DNA of 64,000 nt from Ctena decussata (taxonomy: Eukaryota > Mollusca > Bivalvia > Lucinida > Lucinidae): positions 61,887,434 through 61,951,433 of the forward strand of contig OZ022506.1 in assembly GCA_963989385.1 (NCBI GenBank). Direction: 5' to 3'. The notes beneath the pieces were generated by a model. That model was not told where the DNA came from and ran no database searches. It saw nothing but the letters and a program-made list of their open reading frames with translations. Positions 47,701 through 56,985 of this stretch are shown in pieces (within the stretch, counting starts at the first letter, position 1; every line of letters starts with the position of its first letter). The position numbers were made by a program, and so were the translations under genes.

Positions 47701-50700
47701 CATGTGGATGCTTCGTTCGATCTCGATTGCATCATCAGTTTAGTGGTTGTATACAAAATTATCAGATGCACTACAGTCACAATATGTGTTATTACTATTA
47801 TTATTTTTTTTTTATTAACTTGTTGTACTTCCTGTTTTAATTTAATCCTAACCCCTAATTTCTGTTATTTATGTAGTCCAATGACTATCTAATAATAACA
47901 TTTTCAATTTACATGTAACTACAATGACTTTCATGACACCGTATTGATCGTTCAAAGGTGGTGCTTCTGTTGTGGTTTATCATTTTCCTGTTTGAGCCCC
48001 AACACGAGAAAACCAACAAAGTGGTTTTGCACCAAGCGCAAACTCAGATAAACCGGGGCATGCGCCCAGTCTGATCAGAATCTTTGCTAAGCGCTTAAAG
48101 GGTAGCTGAGGGCCTAAGCTACCTGCATGCGTGCATGCGGACAGCGAAGACACTTATCAGACAGGGCGGATGCCCAGGTTGATCTTAGTCTTGACTGGGC
48201 GCACAATCACTTTGTTGGTTTTGTTGTGTCGAGGCTGATTTTTATTTGTCTTTTAATTTGTCGGCTTTGTATTATCCTCTGTAATATGTTCATTTGCTGG
48301 GAAGGAGCTGACCGCTTGGCATTTTACTTTATATGTCGTGTTTATCATCTCTCATATCCCATAAATTATTTTGGACAGTACTAAAAAAAAATGACTGTGT
48401 CCTCTAAACCACTTTTGTTATAGTAGCTGGTGAGGTTAATGAGGTTGCTGACAAATACAGCGAAGGAAAACAATTGTAACAATGTCTTGATGCTTTATGC
48501 CAATTATGGGGACTCTCTTCGGAGTTTCTGTCAGTCCGATCACGATTGCATCATCCGTTCTGTGGTTGAGACATTAATAGTGGACTATTTTAGTCTCTTG
48601 TTTCACTATTCGGATGAGCGAAACTTGCTACTAAGGTTATCTAATTTGTGCGTTTTGAACTAGTTATGTCTGAGCTTACATAATACTTTTAGGACACATT
48701 TAGTTGAATCAAAGTCTTATAATACGTTACTTAGTATTACTACAGTTTCATTTAAGCGAACAGCAAGAGCAAAACGCCCAGCTCTTTACCAGAAGATGTC
48801 AACGAGGGTTTAATACAAAATCTACAGAAATCCAAAATTTAGTAGATTATAGCCGAATGTTCTTTCTTTTCGTAATCTTTAGGCAAGAAAGTAAATCCAT
48901 ATCTATCTTTGTGTTGTGAATAGGGAATCCACACCCATTTGACAAGTATTCTCTCTATCCCATAACCTTACTAGGTCGTTGGGGCACCACAGATGACTTC
49001 GAAACATTCCCTTCCATTTTGTCCTGTTTTCAGCTGCCCTAGTTGAGCCGGCAAAATCCATCCCTGTTCACTCTTTATTATTGGCTTCCCACGTCTTCTT
49101 CTGTCTACCTCTTTTTATTTTTTCCTTTTACTGTGCGCTGTAGAATTGTCTTTTCTAAACCAGGAGACCTTGAGACGTGGCCAAACCCCCTTCGTATCAG
49201 TTTTTTGACCAGCGTCAGGGGTTCATCATAGTCTCCAATGGTTGTTTGGATCTTTCTGTGAACCTCATCATTAGTTATATGGTCCTTGTACGCAATGTTC
49301 AGTAACCTTCGTAAGCATCTCATCTCAAAGACCTGAGTTCTGTTCTCTAGCTCTTCTGTCAAGGTCCACGATTCACAGGCATACAGTAATATGGAAATGA
49401 CAAGAGAGCGCATAAGTTTCACCTTTGATCCAAGAGACATGTTGTTATCTCTCCAAATTGGTTTCTGCTTGGTAAGAACATAAGTGGTTTGTGCAATCCT
49501 TTAGAAAACCTACTGTTTTGAAACATCATCTGCTCCAAGGTATTTTACATGTAAGCTTGTTAAAGTACTCAGCTTCTGTCATTTTATCATGATCTCCCTC
49601 TGGATGCCATCTGCTCTGTTTGCCATCAGCTTGGTCTTCTCAGCACTGATCTCCATTTTATACCTTGGGCAGGTTTGGTCGAGACTTTCAACTAGGGCTT
49701 CTATTTCCTGCTCTTTCTCCGCTAGAGCATCTATGTCATCGGAAAATCGCAGGTTGGTATGCCACCTATGCTCATGTTCTTACAGAGCATCAGACATGAT
49801 CCGTTTGAGAAAAATGTTGAAGAGGTCGGGTGACAGAAGACATTATTTTCTTACTCCAACTGTTGTTCTGAGCCATTCTCCTCTGCTGCCATTCACCAGG
49901 GCCGCACTTGTAGCCTTGTCATATAGCTGCTCAGTGGTGCGAACTAGATTTGCACTGATATAGTACTTCCGCAAGAAAACAAAGAAAAGCCTTGTTTTTG
50001 CACGAATCTGTTCCTAGGTGGGGTTTCGCTATCCGGTCGATGTGGATTTAGTTTGTCCGCCCTTACTAAGTAAATCGCTCAATGCTTTCACCCGACTTTT
50101 GTTTTATTCGGCGACATTTGTGTATATTTAGATTTGTTTTCTCCTTCTTTTGTAAGTTACCCTTTTCGTTTTGGACGCCTTTAAAAGGCTTTGTGCAGAG
50201 CTTGTGCTTTTCTTGGTTTGTTTAAAAGTTAGGGCATATTTACCATCTATTTAGTGTAATGTTATTTGTAAATACCTGCAAAATTATGTGTTTAATTCCT
50301 CTTTGAACCTGTAGAGCCCAAGCGGTCGGTCAGTCTACTATTGCCTCTGGTAGCGGTAGGATTTACATCCTCCTCCAAGGACCAGATGTATGTTACGTCT
50401 CCTTTTTTATGAAGGAACTCATATATTATTACATGTACTGTAACAGTAATTATTTAAGGAATGAATGTTATACTTTTAACGTTTACTGAAGTATAAACTA
50501 CATCGGGTCACGAGCAAAGTAAGTGAACCCCGATGCTTTTGATCAATAAAAAGATAAACAAAATTAAGAAATACATATATAAAGATTGTTTAAAAAACAT
50601 TACCGGCCGAATTTAGCAATAGTTTGGAACAGCCGCATTGTCACTGCCTACCAGTAAATTCCACCTCCTGCTGTAGATTTCGCGTGCAAGTAGGCGTAGC

Positions 50701-53700
50701 GAGCTGTCACTCAATGTTTACTAGCCATGCAAGTACATGGAATGTTGTAGATTTCACGTGCTAGTTAGTGAGATGAGCTGTCACTCTGAAGCGCGTGATA
50801 CAATGTAATTATTGACTTTTAAACAACATTGACGCCCGCATCACTTATTAATAATTGGGTTAACAGAGAGCTCTACACTGATAATGTAAATATTACATTA
50901 TGACCATGGGGTCAGGGAAAGTGATAATCAGTGGTCATTAAGCCATCAGTTCATCAATATATTGATGTGATTAATATCCATTTGTCAAGGACTCTTAAAA
51001 ATCTTTACGGTTCTGGCCGGAAGGCAAACACTCTACCACGTTGCTATAACAGCCGGCTTATACCGCAAGGCAGATCAGTTGTATAATATACCTAACCTAT
51101 ACCCATTGACATTCCCCCCTCCAATTCGTCCTCGAGGTACAAGACTCACAGGAAATGAGAATTAAGGAGTTTTAATGCACATTTGGGCAATTTACGTTGG
51201 GAGCCATTTGTCACGGACTCTTAAAAATCACTATGCTCCGGCCGAGGATCGAGCCGGAGACCCTTCGATCTAAAGGCGGATACTCTACCATGTCGCTATA
51301 ATAGCCGGGTTGTACTGCAAGGCAGTATAAGTGTATAATATACCCAACCTTTTCCCTGAGACAGACGCCTTCCAAAGGCTATGGACAGAGCATGTAGGTT
51401 TTCCTAGTTTGTTTAACAATTAGGGTACATTTTCCCTCTACTTAATGTAATTTAACAATTTGACTTTTTTTCTTCTGTACTTGTTTCTTATTAAAGATTC
51501 GATGGCTAATGGCATTGCTGTTGACCATATATCTCGTTTGCTGTTCTACACTGACACAATTAAAGAGACGATAACTCTGTTGACACTTGATGGGTTGCAT
51601 GAGAAAGTCGTTATAAATTCAGGGTTAGATCAACCAAGAGCTATAGAGCTGGATCCTGTAGACGGGTAAGGGTATATTTTCATAAATAAGCCGCGATACG
51701 AGAAAACCAACCAAGTGGTTGTACGACCAACGCAGACTCAGATTAGCCTGGACATCCACCCCGTCTGACCATGCTCTTTGCTAAGCGCTTAAAGAGTCGC
51801 TAAGGGTCTAATGCAGCGTTTACACTATGTTCCCGGCGGCCACGGCATTCACGTTTCAGGCCACCATAGACAAAACGGGAGGGACGTGAGACAACGCAGG
51901 GGGACGGGATGGGCAAACGTGACAGACCGTGATTGCCGTGGATGCCGGGCCAGATTTTTAAACTGTCAAAAAAATTGCCACGGCAGTCCCGGTGCGGATG
52001 AGAAACCTAATAGGCTGTAGTAAAACGGGGTGAACGCAATAAAACGTGACAGAATGTTACAGACCTTAATAAAACTTGGAGGGGGTCCGTAGTGGAACGG
52101 GAAACATGTGTTTACCCCGTATCTGACGGTCCTTTCAAGTTCCTGTCACGTCTTGCTGCGTTTAGTGCGCGTTTTGTCACGGTTGCTTCACGGTTGTCGC
52201 GCGTTTTGTACCATTTTACCACGTTTTGTCACGGTTTTCACGGCAAGCTAAGGCGTATATTAGCCGTTTCGTCGCGTTCAGTCACGACGCGTCTCGGCTT
52301 GTGACGGTTTACAGGCCGGCATTCTACGGAGAGTTGCGTTATACTATGGTCTGACACGACAGGCGCGTTCCGGGAGATAGTGTAAAAAAGCCGAGCCCGG
52401 CAGGGGTGCTTTTTTCGAGTCTGAATAGTCATCGACACATTACTGTATCTACAATACGAACAGAGAAGACAAAGCTGTAAAGAATGAGGGCCAAACTATG
52501 CCACCGAAGAAGCCAGGACGTAGGAAGCTTCCACCTCCACACACTCACCTCCCGTCCTGCATCACCACCACCAGCAACGGAGCCTGGATGTCTTCGCAGT
52601 TCACCGCTGCCAGATGAAGTCAAGCATTCAGCTGCTACTGACTCAGTCCCTTGACTGGATGCATGCACCCAGTAAACATGCAAGCATACAATCTTCTTCA
52701 TCTTGGGTATGCAAGATGTCTCGTCGAAGTATCAAGATACAATGATTCCTGTTGCTTGGGAGGCCTTCTGTTTACACCGTGGGCAAAAACGTGTTCCAAA
52801 CTGCCCGGCGTTGCCGTTTCGTCTGTAGAAACCTTGACAGAACGTGAAAAACGTGTCAGACCTTTATCCAAACGTGAGACACGTGAGGGACCCCACCAGA
52901 ACGTGACAGGCCTGGAGGGAACGTACTGGTATACGTGATAGATCGCAGGTCAAACCGTAGTGCACCTTTGAGCAGCCCCTTTCCCCTTCCACGGCCCGTC
53001 ACGAATACCAAGTTAGACCGTAAGAAAACTTAGCAGGGCCTAACAAAACTTGAATACGGAGGAAAAACTGGCCAAAGTCCCACGGCGCACTACGTTTCGC
53101 GCAAACGGGGCTGCCGTGGCCACCGGGAACATAATGTAAACGTAGCATAAGCTACCTTCATGCGGACAGCGAAGACTCTGATCAGACTGGGCGTATGCCC
53201 AGGCTGATCTGAGTCTGCATTGGGCGGACAACCACTTTGCAGGTTTTCTCGTGTCGCAGCTCAAATTGCTGTTGGGTCTTAGTGTATATCCATGGATACG
53301 GCATTTCAAAGCAACAAAGGACACCGGCTGGTGCACAGTAGCAACAAGAATTAATCAGGGCGAGCTTATATATCTGTTGCTATAAACATAACGAACTAGG
53401 TGAAACGGGGACAAAATTGTGAACGTTAATAAACCACTACTTTAACCATACCTTATTTCAAATATATGATTATTATAATAAGTACCTACAAATTCTTTGA
53501 AAAATTGGTTACTGACTGCAGGCTTATGCAGCATTTCAACAGATGCTTACGCGAAATGCGACCAGCAAAATAACACAAAAACAAAACAAGCAATTCGATT
53601 CAGTTGCAGTATGAAATACCACTTTCCCCATCAGTTTTCCTTCCCAAATCTGCGTTGTATTTCTATTTTATCACATCACGACCCTCTTAGAATGTAATAA

Positions 53701-54123
53701 AGCCGTGCATTACGTCGTAACATTATTCGTTGACGTCTATAAAAACGTCGCGTTTTCTAATGGAAAAAATCGTGTCGTCTTAGTGAAAATTTACTAGTAA
53801 AATGCGAGTTCTGTATCATATGATAAACAGAATCTTGCATTCGTAGCTCCTGTATTGTTGAATTTATTAAACTTGATGGGGAAAACCACTAAGCTGCTCG
53901 GCATAGCCTCGCATCTTATCTTTTTCCCCAACTCGATTGATAAACTCAATAATACATGAGCACTCATTTAAGATGCTCTACCTAAATTTCCACAGAATGA
54001 TATACTGGACTAACTGGGGAATACAACCAAACATAGAAAAATCCAATTACGACGGAACAAACAGGCAGACGATAATCAGCTCTGGTCTTGGATTTCCTAA
54101 TGGACTCGCTCTAGACCTGCAAA
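38705..54123 (+). CDS. Gene 2 (3' incomplete): signal peptide-SRCR-YWTD propeller protein, 7 exons seen
   Basis: Gene-level model. Exons are 38705-38783, 39647-39757, 44627-44798, 46137-46306, 47328-47564, 51497-51665, 53996-54123, in total 1066 nt or about 355 residues. Junction phases 1,1,2,1,1,2 and a phase-1 exit all agree, and no join makes a stop. Layout: signal peptide 1-26, Ser/Thr/Asn-rich linker to about 63, one SRCR domain to about 177, then YWTD strands spaced about 43 residues apart. A six-bladed propeller needs more exons, so the gene must continue. None was recognised in 54124-64000. SRCR and LDL-receptor class B domains mediate ligand binding in scavenger or endocytic receptors. 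Whether this protein is membrane-bound cannot be told. Confidence 0.87.
38872..39180 (+). mobile_element. AAGATCC-type MITE relative
   Basis: AGGATCTTACACGAGTGGTC with its complement GACCACGAGTGTAAGATTC at 38950, then TTTATCATATGA as in the other family members. Distinct subfamily. Starts about 90 nt after the exon 1 donor of gene 2. Confidence 0.6.
39647..39757 (+). CDS. Gene 2 exon 2: linker
   Basis: Acceptor ACCATTTCCAG, 111 nt, donor CTA G|GTAGTT (phase 1 to 1). The residues are polar with no known domain: TNVGSPGPIDLRH, then ISETSHNIPVPDN. A second candidate donor (AG|GTTTGT, 39746) has the wrong phase for the next exon. This is the least certain exon of gene 2, because it has no domain to support it. 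Confidence 0.62.
40059..40224. mobile_element. Short palindromic element
   Basis: GGCGACACATGTTGCATGAC (40059) pairs with GTGCAACACGTGTCGCC (40207-40223) around a 105 bp core. Gene 2 intron 2. Confidence 0.7.
40728..40933. mobile_element. GAGCC-type MITE, copy 10
   Basis: Ends TGAGCCACGACACGACAAAA and TGTCGTGGCTCA. Confidence 0.88.
41237..43962. mobile_element. 2.7 kb element with ATCGAGGGCC-repeat terminal inverted repeats
   Basis: The left end (41237-41400) has seven copies of (A)ATCGAGGGCCGAT; the right end (43845-43962) has five in inverse orientation. Outermost TATATGTAGGACTCAC and TGAGTCCAACATATACATG also match. Just inside the left end an ATGGCTGCGACTAAAGC start codon in good context (41502) is followed 60 nt on by a GTAAAG donor, resembling a first exon. 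No transposase motif was recognised. The interior holds other repeats (42935-43145; (CA)n at 43146). Confidence 0.65.
42157..42370. mobile_element. GAGCC-type MITE, copy 11 (very degenerate)
   Basis: TGAGCTGCAATGCG start and CACAGGCTGATCTGAGTCTT; lies within the 2.7 kb element. Confidence 0.55.
43966..44455. repeat. Two copies of the GTTTCGGCTAATAAAGCC-type repeat
   Basis: 43966-44150 and 44345-44455 with TTACGGCCGCCACACGG between them. The second is cut by the MITE at 44452-44558. Confidence 0.75.
44452..44558. mobile_element. Palindromic MITE, copy 2
   Basis: Same family as 7581-7732, with a deletion in the left arm. Inserted in the preceding repeat, and 68 nt before a gene 2 acceptor. 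Confidence 0.8.
44627..44798 (+). CDS. Gene 2 exon 3: first half of SRCR domain
   Basis: Acceptor TGATTATTTAG, 172 nt, phase 1 to 2, donor TCA AG|GTCTGG. It reads KVYVRLVNG, then CHEGRVEIF, NNWGTVCNDFW, DAAVICHMLGFS, the classic opening of a scavenger receptor cysteine-rich domain. The open frame runs past the donor to a stop at about 44841. The break after LGFS is the usual SRCR intron position. A palindromic MITE ends 68 nt upstream. Confidence 0.94.
45254..45430 (+). repeat. SINE with tRNA-like head and conserved core
   Basis: Head GGCTGTAGTGTAGTGGATAA, core TTCGGATGAGACTTTAAACC and GGTGGGACGTTTAACCC, then ACTCACTTACTCACTC. The core resembles the central domain shared by many invertebrate SINEs. 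Confidence 0.7.
45884..46122. mobile_element. GAGCC-type MITE, copy 12, abutting the SRCR exon
   Basis: The terminal CGCGGCTCA ends 14 nt before the exon at 46137. Confidence 0.9.
46137..46306 (+). CDS. Gene 2 exon 4: second half of SRCR domain
   Basis: Acceptor TTTATTGCAG, 170 nt, phase 2 to 1, donor AAC T|GTAAGT. It reads VGARDKRAGNG, GMILLDRVHC, SIADCPANNWG and CSHFQDAGVIC. With exon 3 it gives one full SRCR domain with the conserved cysteines of the VxC, DC, DC and VIC positions. The exon begins 14 nt after the end of a GAGCC-type MITE (45884-46122). Confidence 0.94.
46945..47292 (+). mobile_element. AAGATCC-ended MITE, copy 2, close to a YWTD exon
   Basis: Inverse of 11287-11620 at clear similarity; the TATGTAAGATCC end is 35 nt before the acceptor-defined exon at 47328. 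Confidence 0.75.
47328..47564 (+). CDS. Gene 2 exon 5: YWTD propeller strands 1-2
   Basis: Acceptor GTTTGTTTACAG, 237 nt (79 codons), donor AAT G|GTACGA, phase 1 to 1. It contains FLLFTDT, RMDLASG, PIAIDYD and RIYWTDE, the repeated LDL-receptor class B pattern (YWTD followed by I-x-R/xxLDG and A-x-D). An AAGATCC-ended MITE stops 35 nt upstream. Confidence 0.93.
47993..48238. mobile_element. GAGCC-type MITE, copy 13
   Basis: Full-length; TGCATGCGTGCATGCGG in the centre is a small local duplication. Confidence 0.88.
48239..49055. other. Gene 2 intron, nothing recognised
   Basis: AT-rich with short chance frames only. Confidence 0.5.
49060..49975 (-). pseudogene. LINE reverse-transcriptase C-terminal half
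   Basis: Minus strand reads YDKATSAALVNGSRGEWLRT, TVGVRK, then after a frameshift CLLSPDLFNIFLKRIMSDAL, NLRFSDDIDALA (the F-x-D-D catalytic motif with Ser replacing Ala), MEISAEKTKLM. It ends with SLVISILLYACESWTLTEEL and FGHVSRSPGLEKTILQ. This is a non-LTR retrotransposon RT, 5' truncated and broken by at least one frameshift and two stops. It sits in the gene 2 intron in antisense. Confidence 0.88.
50170..51455. repeat. 95 bp direct repeats bracketing two SINE-like copies
   Basis: GACGCCTTTAAAAGGCTTTG (50176) and GACGCCTTCCAAAGGCTATG (51366) start matching blocks that run to ATTTAGTGTAAT / ACTTAATGTAAT. Between them, minus-strand tRNA-like SINEs lie at 50985-51080 (B box lost) and 51200-51320 (B box GGCTCGATCCT). 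The second block ends just before the acceptor of exon 51497. Confidence 0.6.
51497..51665 (+). CDS. Gene 2 exon 6: YWTD propeller strand 3
   Basis: Acceptor TGTTTCTTATTAAAG, 169 nt, donor GAC GG|GTAAGG, phase 1 to 2. It reads DSMANGIAVDHIS, LLFYTDT, LTLDG and PRAIELDPVDG, matching the class B cadence. A GAGCC-type MITE begins 21 nt after the donor. Confidence 0.93.
51687..53263. mobile_element. GAGCC-type MITE, copy 14, split by another element
   Basis: The left half (51687-51811) and right half (53148-53263) join into a complete member. The family's CTAAGCTACC site is where the insertion occurred. Starts 21 nt after a gene 2 donor. Confidence 0.88.
51812..53147. mobile_element. 1.34 kb nested element, Harbinger-like TAA duplication
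   Basis: TIRs TGCAGCGTTTACACTATGTT and inverse TGCTACGTTTACATTATGTT, continuing CCCGG(C/T)GGCCACGGCA. Flanked by TAA on both sides (51809-51811, 53148-53150), the 3-bp duplication usual for PIF/Harbinger. GC-rich, with many CACGTGACAG / GTCACGTTT phrases. A short frame from ATGCCACCGAAGAAGCC (52498) is not recognisable. Non-autonomous. Confidence 0.82.
53687..53977 (+). mobile_element. AAGATCC-ended MITE, copy 3, abutting a YWTD exon
   Basis: Same orientation relative to the exon as copies at 11287 and 46945; ends about 18 nt before the exon at 53996. Confidence 0.72.
53996..54123 (+). CDS. Gene 2 exon 7: YWTD propeller strand 4
   Basis: Acceptor AAATTTCCACAG, 128 nt, donor CAA A|GTGAGT, phase 2 to 1. 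It reads MIYWTNWG, IEKSNYDGTNRQTI, then PNGLALDLQ. Joining to exon 6 gives DPVDG-MIYWTN, an exact YWTD register. An AAGATCC-family MITE copy ends about 18 nt upstream. At least two more blades should follow; their exons were not found. Confidence 0.93.
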
Positions 54124-54795
54124 GTGAGTAGATGGCTTTCATCATATAACTGAAAAGCGTGTGCGCCTGATGTGGACGGACGTTCGGCGCCAGGTGAGCG
54201 CAACTGTTGTTACGTACCGCTGGGCCACTTGGGCAACGTCGTTAGGAAAATTGAACAGAACAGAACAAACTAACGTGCTTGTACATGGGTTTGCTTTTGA
54301 CAGCTACTAGTATATTAAAAATATAAAATGCAAGTATAGAACACATAAATAGCTGAAATTAATAAATTGTTCAAATGTAAACCAGCAGTTGCTATAATGT
54401 CGATGATACTTTGTTCATATTTGGATGTTTTTGCACTAATGATTTGGCTATAAATAAATATTTTATATCACATCATTTGATAACATACTTCTGTATACAG
54501 GTACATTGTGGACACAATTGTCGGAGGTAAAATAATAATAATTAAAAAAAAGAAAACAGGTACATAAAAATCGAAAAAAAAAATGAGACATTGAAATCGT
54601 AAATAAAAAGAAATCGAGAAATATGAGTCATGTTTTAATCTTACCCCCCAAAGCTGTATCTTTGTAGGACTAAATCAACAAGTTTCTGAACTATTTTGTA
54701 CTGACAGCTGAGCACAACACAATCAATAAGCTGCCGATGACAAACAGTAAACTAATATCGGACAGACGCAATTAATTAGAGGATAATTTTACTCA
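54124..54795. other. AT-rich, no exon found
   Basis: The next gene 2 exon was looked for and not seen. An A-rich tract occurs at 54530-54610. A short inverted repeat AATTGCCATTTGG / CCAAATGGCAATT follows at 54798-54894. Confidence 0.5.
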
Positions 54796-55112
54796 AAATT
54801 GCCATTTGGGGAGGTAAATCGTTGGTTTTATGGTCGGAGATTTCGTTTTACGGCGACGCGAATACCTACGAGTTACTTCACCAAATGGCAATTTTCAATA
54901 TCAACAGTAATCTCTATTATAATGCTATATTCACATTTTCACTTGTGAAAGTGTGCTACTTTGCACCCATAACAAACGCTTTCAGCTTCGTAAAACCAGT
55001 TGTCAGCCAATGAGAAGCGATATTGCGTAATGACGTCGGGTTTCAGACAGAATATCGCAGGATATACTATCGCAAATCTTTGAAGTTATCCAAACAGACG
55101 TTGCGTTACATA

Positions 55113-56010
55113 CGAGGGGCGTTCGAAAAGTAATGCAAATGACGTAATTTCTCGGTAACAAATATAAAAACAAAACTTCTGATTGCAAAAACACATGAAG
55201 CTATATTATGAGTAGAAAAGTCTGCAAACACGGCGTATTTTTTAAAAAAGGGCGCATTTTTATCTTCTTTGAAACAGGTATACCCTAAAGACACTGCAAA
55301 ATTTTAGTTTAGTAGACCGTAAATTATATATCGTCAGTCTTTGATTTGTTTTTATTTTTGCTGCTTAAAGACAATGCCCAGGCAATGTTGTTCTGTAACT
55401 ATCGCGGAAATTATTTTTAATCTGGGTTCCATACTGGCCCGGGAATATGGATTATTAGTAGCAAATTCCCCATTTCTACGAAAAATTAAATGATTTCGTA
55501 ATGAAAACACGTTTATTAGCATCCAAAATCTTGTCAACAAGAGCATTTAAATGGGTCAACGAAAACCTGTCAAAAATTCGAATTAATGCCAAACACGAAG
55601 CCTCTACAAGCTTTTTAAAATGACGTTAACGTATATTTCAATAACGTCATAAGAATTGCGCATTGCTTTGCCAGGAATAAATCGATAACAGTTGCCACCC
55701 TTCTAAATTTTGTATGAATATTGTAGGCAACAATGGACAAGCAATTGACAAAAATTAATTTTGTATTTGCAATGATATTTGATTTGAATGCCCAACATTG
55801 AAAAGATTTTACATATGAAATTAGCCCAGTGGTACGACAGGGGCCTAATAAAATGCGTTGTAAGTCAATAAGGTAAGGTGTCTTTGTACAGCGTTTGGTA
55901 TCATTGTAAAGTCAAAATGTAGTATTTTCAGCATATGCATAGCATTTTTACCCATTTTTCCCCTAAACAAAGTTATGAGGCCATTTGCATTACTTTTCGA
56001 ACGCCCCTCG
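55113..56010. mobile_element. Mariner/Tc1-type non-autonomous element
   Basis: Perfect TIRs CGAGGGGCGTTCGAAAAGTA continuing ATGCAAATG, with TA on each side. The sequence matches the well-known mariner terminus. No D,D34D transposase frame is present in 898 bp. Confidence 0.85.
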
Positions 56011-56163
56011 TACGTAATTGCATTAGAACTGGTGATGACTGAATGGAGATGGGCGTTTCATATACATCTGCAGCGGCATTTTCTCTCATTCTGTTACCAT
56101 ATCTGGCTGTTATTGCCCAATAGCTCTTAACGTCATTGATGAGGCTTAATAGCAAAGGAACCC

Positions 56164-56226
56164 ATTTAGCTCAGGAGCTTAATCGCTGGCCTGCTGGTCC
56201 CGGGTTCGAGACCCGCTGCAGATGGG
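56164..56226 (+). repeat. tRNA-like SINE head
   Basis: TTAGCTCAGGAGCTTAATCG with B box GGGTTCGAGACCC, directly followed by a MITE. Confidence 0.6.
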
Positions 56227-56451
56227 AATAATCGAAACAAAACCATCAAAGTGGCGTAATCGCCTAGCGAAGACTGAGACCAGGCTTAACATTCACCCAG
56301 TCTGACCAGAGTGTTCGCTGTGCGCTAGAAAGGTAGCTTAACGTCCATACGGACAGCGAAGACTCTGAATTGAATGGGCTTGTTCCCAGACTGAGCGGAG
56401 TCTTCGCTGGGCGCACATGCTAATTTGGTGGCTTGATTGTCTGACAGCTTC
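56227..56451. mobile_element. GAGCC-type MITE, copy 15 (diverged)
   Basis: AACAAAACCATCAAAGTGGC and GACAGCGAAGACTCTGAAT retained; ends eroded. Confidence 0.7.
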
Positions 56452-56715
56452 AGAAAAAAGAAAAAAAGGAACCCTCTGCTCAGGATCTACATTGTTTGCC
56501 ACTCTATATGCATGTATTAGACGTATGACGGCATTGTTGAAGCATTCAGTTACATTTTAGGAAATATCAGGTATTTTTCATTTAGCTGTTTCAATCTTCA
56601 GATTTTTATGATAGCAATTGGCTTCATGACTATCAGTGGTGAAATGGTTTTAAACATTTGTACCTACAGCTAGTGTAAGCATTTAACGTTGTTTTATACT
56701 TCCGTCAAAGGTCGA

Positions 56716-56985
56716 CCAAGTGGCTCGATAGCTCAGTTGGCAGAGTGCACGCACGGTAAGCGAAAGGACCTGGTTTCGAGTCCCGATCAGGCCACGATTT
56801 TTTCCCTTTCCTTTGGCATTTGATGGCCAGTGTGGGTTCGAGGCTAGGCCGCCAGCATCAAACAGAGCATGTCTCCTTGATGTCCGTGGTGCCAGATTCG
56901 GGGACGAATCTAATTAAGAAGGGGGAAATGTCAAACGTCGACCAAGTGGCTCAGTAGCTCAGTTGGCAGAGTGCTCGCACGGTTT
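56716..56985 (+). repeat. tRNA-derived SINE followed by a truncated second head
   Basis: GGCTCGATAGCTCAGTTGGC with B box GGTTTCGAGTCCC, body to 56937. The start (CGACCAAGTGGCTCAGTAGC) then recurs and stops after the A box (56984). Confidence 0.75.

Noticed and set aside
52429..52701. 90-codon minus-strand frame in the nested element
   Set aside because: No transposase or DNA-binding motif; overlapping frames on both strands indicate GC-rich chance openness.
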